Of a stretch of DNA of 64,000 nucleotides, positions 59,560 to 64,000 are shown piece by piece. The position numbers were made by a program, and so were the translations under genes. The DNA is from Kosakonia oryzae (GTDB taxonomy: Bacteria > Pseudomonadota > Gammaproteobacteria > Enterobacterales > Enterobacteriaceae). The DNA lies in the NCBI RefSeq assembly GCF_001658025.2, contig NZ_CP014007.2:2294001-2358000 (forward strand), written 5' to 3'. The notes under the pieces were generated by a model that was not told the origin of the DNA, ran no database searches, and saw only the letters and a list, made by a program, of their open reading frames with translations. Each line of letters starts with the position of its first letter. Position 1 is the first letter of the stretch.

Positions 59560-61041
59560 TTACGCACCGGCAGCAGACGGTAAATCGGCTACAAGGCGTA
59601 AAGACATACTTAAACCCTCAAGTTGGAAATGAGGTTTTAACCATGCGATTGCGCGATAGGTTCCAGGAAAACCAGGAACTTCAACGACGTCAATTTGGGC
59701 TTCACGAAGTGGGAAACGCGCTTTTGTTTCCGGGCCTGCGTTATCGGAGGCCACGACATATTGCATAATCCACTTCTGTAAATATTCTTCGCACTCGCTG
59801 CGCGACATAAAACTGCCGACCTTATCGCGAACGATGGATTTCAAATAATGGGCAAACCGCGACGTGGCCAGAATGTATGGCAACTGGCTCGACAAGCGCG
59901 CATTCGCATTCGCCTGGTCAGAGTTATATAAACGCGGTTTGTTGGCTGACTGAACAGCAAAAAACGCCGCATAGTCGGTTCCTTTGCAATGCACCAGCGG
60001 AATAAAGCCGAGATCGGAAAGCTCTTTTTCCCGGCGATCTGAAATAGCGACCTGCGTAGGGCATTGCATGGTCCTTTCACCGCTGATTGAGGTGTAGTTA
60101 TACGCCGGTAATGATTGCACCAGGCCACCCCCTTCGACGCCGCGAATGGAGGCGCACCAGCCATACTCTTCAAAGGATTCAACGATCTTGCCTGCCAGCT
60201 CCCAGGCGGAATTCATCCACAGATAATCGCTGCCGCTTTCGTTTTCATTGATCTGTTCTTCGAAGCAAAAGGTTTCCGCCGGGATGGTTTTACTGCCGTA
60301 GGGCATACGTCCCAGCACGCGGGGTAATGTGAGGCCAATATACCGGCTATCATCGTTCTGGCGGAATGAACGCCAGCGCGCGTAATCCGTGGTCTCAAAT
60401 AATTTCGCCAGATCCCGTGGGCGAGGCAGTTCGGAAAAATCCTGCATCGACAGCATGCCCGGCGCAATAGCGCTCAGGAAAGGGGCGTGGGCCGCAGCCG
60501 CGACATGGGAAATCTGTTCCAGCAAATTAATATCTTGTGGCGTGTTATCAAATTCGAAATCGCCAATAAAAGACGAAAATGGCGTACCGCCAAAAGTACC
60601 GTATTCGCTTTCATAGACGCATTTAAACAACATTGACTGATCGAAATCGCTGGCCGATTTAAAATCTTTTATCAATTCTTGTTTAGTACATTGCAGAACG
60701 CGGATTTGCGTATTTTCCGTTACGCTGGTTTGCACCAGTTTATGCAGACCACGCCATGACGACTCTTTTTTCTGAAATTCAGGGGCATGAATAATTAAAC
60801 TTACCTGACTGGAAAGCAGTTCATCAATGGCTGAAATTCGCTGTTCGATGCTGCCAATCAGATCGCTGGAAACAGTCACTGTTCCTGCCGTCACTTCGGC
60901 GAGAAAATTATTAAGCTGTGTTTTCATCCGGTCGCGATCTGATTCACGACGAATTGCTTTTGTATTATCGATTACCTGATTGAGAAAATCATCGCTGAAT
61001 GTTGTTTCAGCAACAGTGCCTACAGCCAGTTCACTATCCAT
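59560..61041 (-). CDS. tssC: T6SS sheath large subunit TssC
   Basis: This 493-aa protein makes the contractile sheath with TssB. Typical blocks: PEFQKKESSWRGLHKLV, SEYGTFGGTPFSSFIGDFEF, PFLSAIAPGMLSM, GLTLPRVLGRMPYG and GGGLVQSLPAYNYTS. The C-terminus FHLEGLSMSLRLVADLP-like (FQLEGLSMSLRLVADLP) is standard. It starts 3 bp after the tssB stop. Confidence 0.95.
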   Translation of the reverse strand: MDSELAVGTVAETTFSDDFLNQVIDNTKAIRRESDRDRMKTQLNNFLAEVTAGTVTVSSDLIGSIEQRISAIDELLSSQVSLIIHAPEFQKKESSWRGLHKLVQTSVTENTQIRVLQCTKQELIKDFKSASDFDQSMLFKCVYESEYGTFGGTPFSSFIGDFEFDNTPQDINLLEQISHVAAAAHAPFLSAIAPGMLSMQDFSELPRPRDLAKLFETTDYARWRSFRQNDDSRYIGLTLPRVLGRMPYGSKTIPAETFCFEEQINENESGSDYLWMNSAWELAGKIVESFEEYGWCASIRGVEGGGLVQSLPAYNYTSISGERTMQCPTQVAISDRREKELSDLGFIPLVHCKGTDYAAFFAVQSANKPRLYNSDQANANARLSSQLPYILATSRFAHYLKSIVRDKVGSFMSRSECEEYLQKWIMQYVVASDNAGPETKARFPLREAQIDVVEVPGFPGTYRAIAWLKPHFQLEGLSMSLRLVADLPSAAGA

Positions 61042-61043
61042 TT

Positions 61044-61526
61044 TTATTCCTCTGCCGGGTTATCTGTCTGCTCTGTTTGTTTATTCTGCTGCATTGCTAT
61101 TTCTGCCAGTTGCGTTTTTAAACGCTCATTACTGGCGGCGCGATTACGCAAATCTGATAATTGTTCACGCAATTCCATCAATTTGCGCAGCGGTTCAACT
61201 TGTTGAACAATATTATCTGGAGAAAAATCATCCATATTCTGGAAGGTTAATGACACGGCCATTTTTCCTTCCTGATCGGGCAATGCGCTATCGACTAAAA
61301 ATTCCGCGACCGGTTTCATCGACGACATGATTTCGTTGAAATTATCTTTATCAACGTGCAGGAATTTACGATCGCGCAGTTCAGTTTCGGTATTGGTGAA
61401 ATCGCCCATAACGCCAAGAACTAAAGGTAATTCTTTTGCCGTCTGGGCATCACCAATCTCGACATCATAGGTTATTTGTACCCGCGGCGGACGGGCTTTA
61501 TCTAATTTGTGTTGAGTGTTGCTCAT
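61044..61526 (-). CDS. tssB: T6SS sheath small subunit TssB
   Basis: This 160-aa partner of TssC has the usual N-terminal KARPPRVQITYDVEIGDAQTAKELPLVLGVMGDF and a long middle helix (QVEPLRKLMELREQLSDLRNRAASNERLKTQLAEIAM). ATG 61526 follows GGAGGAAAAC; the upstream TTG 61538 is rejected. It is the first gene of the T6SS operon. Confidence 0.95.
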   Translation of the reverse strand: MSNTQHKLDKARPPRVQITYDVEIGDAQTAKELPLVLGVMGDFTNTETELRDRKFLHVDKDNFNEIMSSMKPVAEFLVDSALPDQEGKMAVSLTFQNMDDFSPDNIVQQVEPLRKLMELREQLSDLRNRAASNERLKTQLAEIAMQQNKQTEQTDNPAEE

Positions 61527-62022
61527 GTTTTCCTCCAAATAATGACGTATAGCTTAATTAACCATGCAATTAAGCTGTCACTGGTGCTGTGCTCAAACAT
61601 ACGCTGATAAGTTACTTCAGGTTGTAGTTTGCTGCTATATTTATGCTCTTAATTAAGAGCGAATGGGAATATTCAAGAAATAAGTTTCCTGAATAATATT
61701 TGAGGTATTTTTTATACAATGGAGCTAAAGCTTATTATTGTTTGCAGTATGCGTATTACATTATCACAAATTGAGCGATCGGCACTGTTTTTAATTTTGT
61801 TTATGGAGAAACATAATATATGTAATTCAACGAAGAATTTTAAATAACTGTTCCAATTACAGAGAGAAATAATCACCCTGGCTATTAAACCGTTATTACG
61901 CTTGCTGCCTTATTTGATGGTCTTGCCTGGCCGATGTCAGAGGTATGAGTGTGAAAACCTCGGCGTAGCAGGCTCTCCGCCGCCGACGGACTGACAAAAT
62001 GTGCGCTTAACTTGACAATCCG

Positions 62023-62051
62023 TTGACAGTTAGTTGCCTGGTCAGTAGTTT
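62023..62051 (+). promoter_or_regulatory. Promoter of the MarR-emrAB operon
   Basis: TTGACA (-35) and TAGTTT (-10) with a 17-bp spacer, 30-58 bp before the regulator start. The -10 element lies inside the inverted repeat. Confidence 0.65.
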
Positions 62052-62075
62052 CAATTGTAATTACTGACCAGGCAA
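62034..62075. promoter_or_regulatory. Perfect inverted-repeat operator of the MarR regulator
   Basis: TTGCCTGGTCAGTA and TACTGACCAGGCAA are perfect 14-bp arms separated by 14 bp. They overlap the promoter and end 5 bp before the MarR start codon, an arrangement for autorepression. Confidence 0.82.
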
Positions 62076-62080
62076 ACATC

Positions 62081-62536
62081 ATGACGGACACAACGGATAC
62101 CCCCATTCCCAAACTGCATCTTGGCTTACTGATTCATCTGGCGAATCAGTTTAAAGACCAGCTTATTAGTCAGTATTTTTCGTCGGCGGATATCACCGCC
62201 GCGCAGTTCAAGGTGCTGATCAGTATCTACAAAGGTTTTAACAGCCCGGTTGAAGTGAGCAAAAACTTGCTGATGGATGCCGGAGCAATGAGCCGCATGT
62301 TGGAACGAATGGTGAAACGCGATCTGATCGTGCGCAACACCAATCCGGAAGATAAACGCCAGGTGATCCTGGCTCTGACCGAAAAAGGGCAGCAAATCTG
62401 CGAACGTTTCCAGAATGAGGCGCTGGCCTCGATTCTCAGTTCGCTGACCAGCCGCCTGACATCCGAAGAGTCCCGATTGCTGGTCGAACTGCTGATAAAA
62501 ATGTTGCCGGACGAGGCAACTCGCCCACATCGCTAA
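62081..62536 (+). CDS. MarR/EmrR-family transcriptional repressor
   Basis: A 151-aa winged-helix repressor: SSADITAAQFKVLISIYKGF, SPVEVSKNLLMDAGAMSRMLERMVKRDLIVRN and the wing NPEDKRQVILALTEKG. It resembles EmrR (MprA), which releases DNA on binding aromatic drugs, and lies 22 bp before emrA. A 14-bp inverted repeat covers its promoter. The ligand here is unknown. Confidence 0.87.
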   Translation: MTDTTDTPIPKLHLGLLIHLANQFKDQLISQYFSSADITAAQFKVLISIYKGFNSPVEVSKNLLMDAGAMSRMLERMVKRDLIVRNTNPEDKRQVILALTEKGQQICERFQNEALASILSSLTSRLTSEESRLLVELLIKMLPDEATRPHR

Positions 62537-62558
62537 GTTGTCCAATAAGGTATTTACG

Positions 62559-63737
62559 ATGCAAACTTCATCTGCACAAGCCGAACGCGCGCCCAGCAAA
62601 CGTAAGCGCAACTTCGCTATTCTGTTCCTCATTCTGTTGGCGATCGCCGCAGGATGTCTGGCCTGGTACTTTTTGTATGCCCGCTATTACGAAACGACCG
62701 ATGACGCTTATGTCAATGCCAACCTGGTGACGCTGACGCCGCAAATCGCCGGTACCGTCACGCAAGTTGCCGTTGATGAAGGTGATTACGTAGAAAAAGG
62801 GCAGCCGCTGGTGCTGCTCGATCCAAGCGATACAGAAATCGCCCTGCAACAGGCGGAAGCCAACCTTGCCAGCACCGTGCGCCAGGTGCGCGGGCTTTAC
62901 AGCACCGCCGATAACTATCGCGCACAGGTCGCAGCGAAACAGGTGACGCTGCAAACTGCGCAAAATGACTATGCGCGGCGGCAAAAGATCTTTGCCAGCG
63001 GAGCGATTGCCGCTGAAGATCTGGCGCATTACCGCGATGCGGTGACCACTGCGAAAAGCGATTTGGCGGCGGCGCAACAGGCGTTAACCACCAATCTGGC
63101 GATGGTCGATGACACGGTGATCGACAGCCATCCGGAAATCAAAAGCGCGGTCGCCACGCTGCGCCAGCGCTACCTCGACAATGCCCGTAGCACCATTGTT
63201 GCGCCGGTGAGCGGCTTTGTTGCCAAACGCGCGGTGCAGCTCGGCATGCGGGTTGATTCCGGCACTACGTTGATGTCGATTGTGCCGCTGGATCAGGTCT
63301 GGGTGGATGCCAACTTTAAAGAGAGCCAGATGGAGACCATGCGGCTGGGGCAGAAAGTGACGCTGACCGCCGATCTCTATGGCGATAACGTTGAATACCA
63401 CGGGGTCATTGAGAGCCTTGGTATTGGTACCGGCAGCGCCTTCTCGCTGCTGCCCGCGCAGAACGCCAGCGGTAACTGGATCAAAATTGTCCAGCGTCTG
63501 CCGGTGCGCATCACCCTCGATCCGCACGATATGCAGAAACACCCGCTGCGTGTTGGGCTGTCGATGTTTGCCCGCGTGGATATCCGTGATACGGGCGGTC
63601 ACCTGCTGCCGCAACAGACCGTTGCCGCGCCGCGCTTCACCACCGACGTGTACCAGAACGCGCTGCAAAATGCCGATCAACTGGTGGCGAAAATTCTTCA
63701 TGACAACAGCCAGGCGGTAGCGTCCAGCGCCCGCTAA
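62559..63737 (+). CDS. emrA: EmrA-like membrane fusion protein of a multidrug efflux pump
   Basis: This 392-aa HlyD-family protein has one N-terminal membrane helix (about 25-46), then the lipoyl/barrel region YYETTDDAYVNANLVTLTPQIAGTVTQVAVDEGDYVEKGQPLVLLD, a coiled coil, and TIVAPVSGFVAKRAVQLGMRV. It links EmrB with an outer-membrane channel. ATG 62559 follows AAGGTATTTACG; the TTG 62538 is rejected. Paralogy with VceA/FarA-type pumps is possible. Confidence 0.87.
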   Translation: MQTSSAQAERAPSKRKRNFAILFLILLAIAAGCLAWYFLYARYYETTDDAYVNANLVTLTPQIAGTVTQVAVDEGDYVEKGQPLVLLDPSDTEIALQQAEANLASTVRQVRGLYSTADNYRAQVAAKQVTLQTAQNDYARRQKIFASGAIAAEDLAHYRDAVTTAKSDLAAAQQALTTNLAMVDDTVIDSHPEIKSAVATLRQRYLDNARSTIVAPVSGFVAKRAVQLGMRVDSGTTLMSIVPLDQVWVDANFKESQMETMRLGQKVTLTADLYGDNVEYHGVIESLGIGTGSAFSLLPAQNASGNWIKIVQRLPVRITLDPHDMQKHPLRVGLSMFARVDIRDTGGHLLPQQTVAAPRFTTDVYQNALQNADQLVAKILHDNSQAVASSAR

Positions 63738-63747
63738 GAGAGACGTT

Positions 63748-64000
63748 ATGCAAGATAAGTCGGCGTTTACGCCTCCCAGCCTGCTGCTGGCGACGATTGC
63801 GCTGTCGCTGGCAACGTTTATGCAGGTGCTGGATACCACCATCGCCAACGTGGCGCTGCCGACCATCGCCGGTAATCTCGGCGTCAGCTCGGATCAGGGC
63901 ACCTGGGTGATTACCTCGTTTGCGGTGTGCAACGCCATTGCGCTGCCGCTGACCGGCTGGTTCACCCGACGCTTCGGCCAGCTCAGGCTGTTTGTCGGTT
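63748..64000 (+). CDS. emrB: EmrB-like DHA2-family efflux transporter, N-terminal part
   Basis: The frame is open to the window edge (84 codons). MQDKSAFTPPSLLLATIALSLATFMQVLDTTIANVALPTIAG carries the DHA2 motif of 14-helix transporters (LDxTIxNVALP), and GNLGVSSDQGTWVITSFAVCNAIALPLTGW is typical for EmrB. The ATG follows GAGAGACGTT, 10 bp after emrA. Confidence 0.9.
   Translation, partial: MQDKSAFTPPSLLLATIALSLATFMQVLDTTIANVALPTIAGNLGVSSDQGTWVITSFAVCNAIALPLTGWFTRRFGQLRLFVG

Larger units (their letters stand above)
61527..62080. other. Divergent control region of the T6SS operon and the efflux operon
   Basis: A 554-bp region with AT-rich sequence near tssB and a MarR operator at its right end. 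The T6SS promoter must lie here; no consensus site for a named regulator was seen on that side. Confidence 0.6.

Overview
The window looks like chromosomal DNA of a diazotrophic, plant-associated member of the Enterobacterales. Kosakonia is the best guess, because this enteric background (fumarase, Mqo, KatG, AdhP, DcuSR-like proteins, an EmrAB-type pump) carries a complete iron-only nitrogenase (anf) locus. That is inferred from gene content and not tested by a database search. No rRNA, tRNA, CRISPR array or intact insertion sequence was seen.

Region 1 (1-5300) is a type VI effector/immunity islet. It starts with the tail of an Eag-type chaperone, then a prePAAR/PAAR effector with a Tre1-like ADP-ribosyltransferase tip and its Tri1-like ADP-ribosylglycohydrolase immunity protein. 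A small unknown gene and an orphan Tsi6-like immunity gene follow. A 560-bp direct repeat of the fumarase 3' end then brackets an orphan toxin tip with two paralogous small putative immunity genes. This layout reads as a scar of effector replacement.

Region 2 (4900-15000) is a fumarate module: class I fumarase and a DASS dicarboxylate transporter on the minus strand, divergent from a soluble NADH-dependent fumarate reductase with its ApbE flavin transferase, plus a DcuS/DcuR-like two-component system. A perfect FNR box lies in the divergent promoter. Region 3 (15100-20500) holds a MurQ-like SIS protein with a changed catalytic residue, malate:quinone oxidoreductase, a GudP-like transporter and a class I glutamine amidotransferase.

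Region 4 (20500-28500) is the anf cluster: anfHDGK, a small helical protein, an Anf3-like split-barrel flavo/heme protein, anfO and the activator anfA. Both anfH and anfA have -24/-12 (sigma-54) promoters with an almost identical GTTC-N6-GAAC palindrome about 85-100 bp upstream, a candidate AnfA binding site. Region 5 (28700-40700) is mixed: a secreted trypsin-like protease, an AcoR-type regulator with an aldehyde dehydrogenase/alcohol dehydrogenase operon under a sigma-54 promoter, an exported hydrolase divergent from a MerR regulator, a second-type GAPDH with a GlxA-type regulator, a small unknown protein and katG.

Region 6 (40700-43300) is AT-rich and looks acquired: an unrecognised 313-aa protein, a possible recombinase remnant and a ToxR/CadC-like winged-helix protein. 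Region 7 (43300-61530) is one compact minus-strand type VI secretion operon, tssB-C-hcp-E-F-G-I-(unknown)-PAAR-A-J-K-L-M-H, without a visible Fha/PpkA/PppA phosphorylation branch. Region 8 (62000-64000) is a MarR regulator with a perfect 14-bp inverted-repeat operator followed by emrA and the start of emrB.
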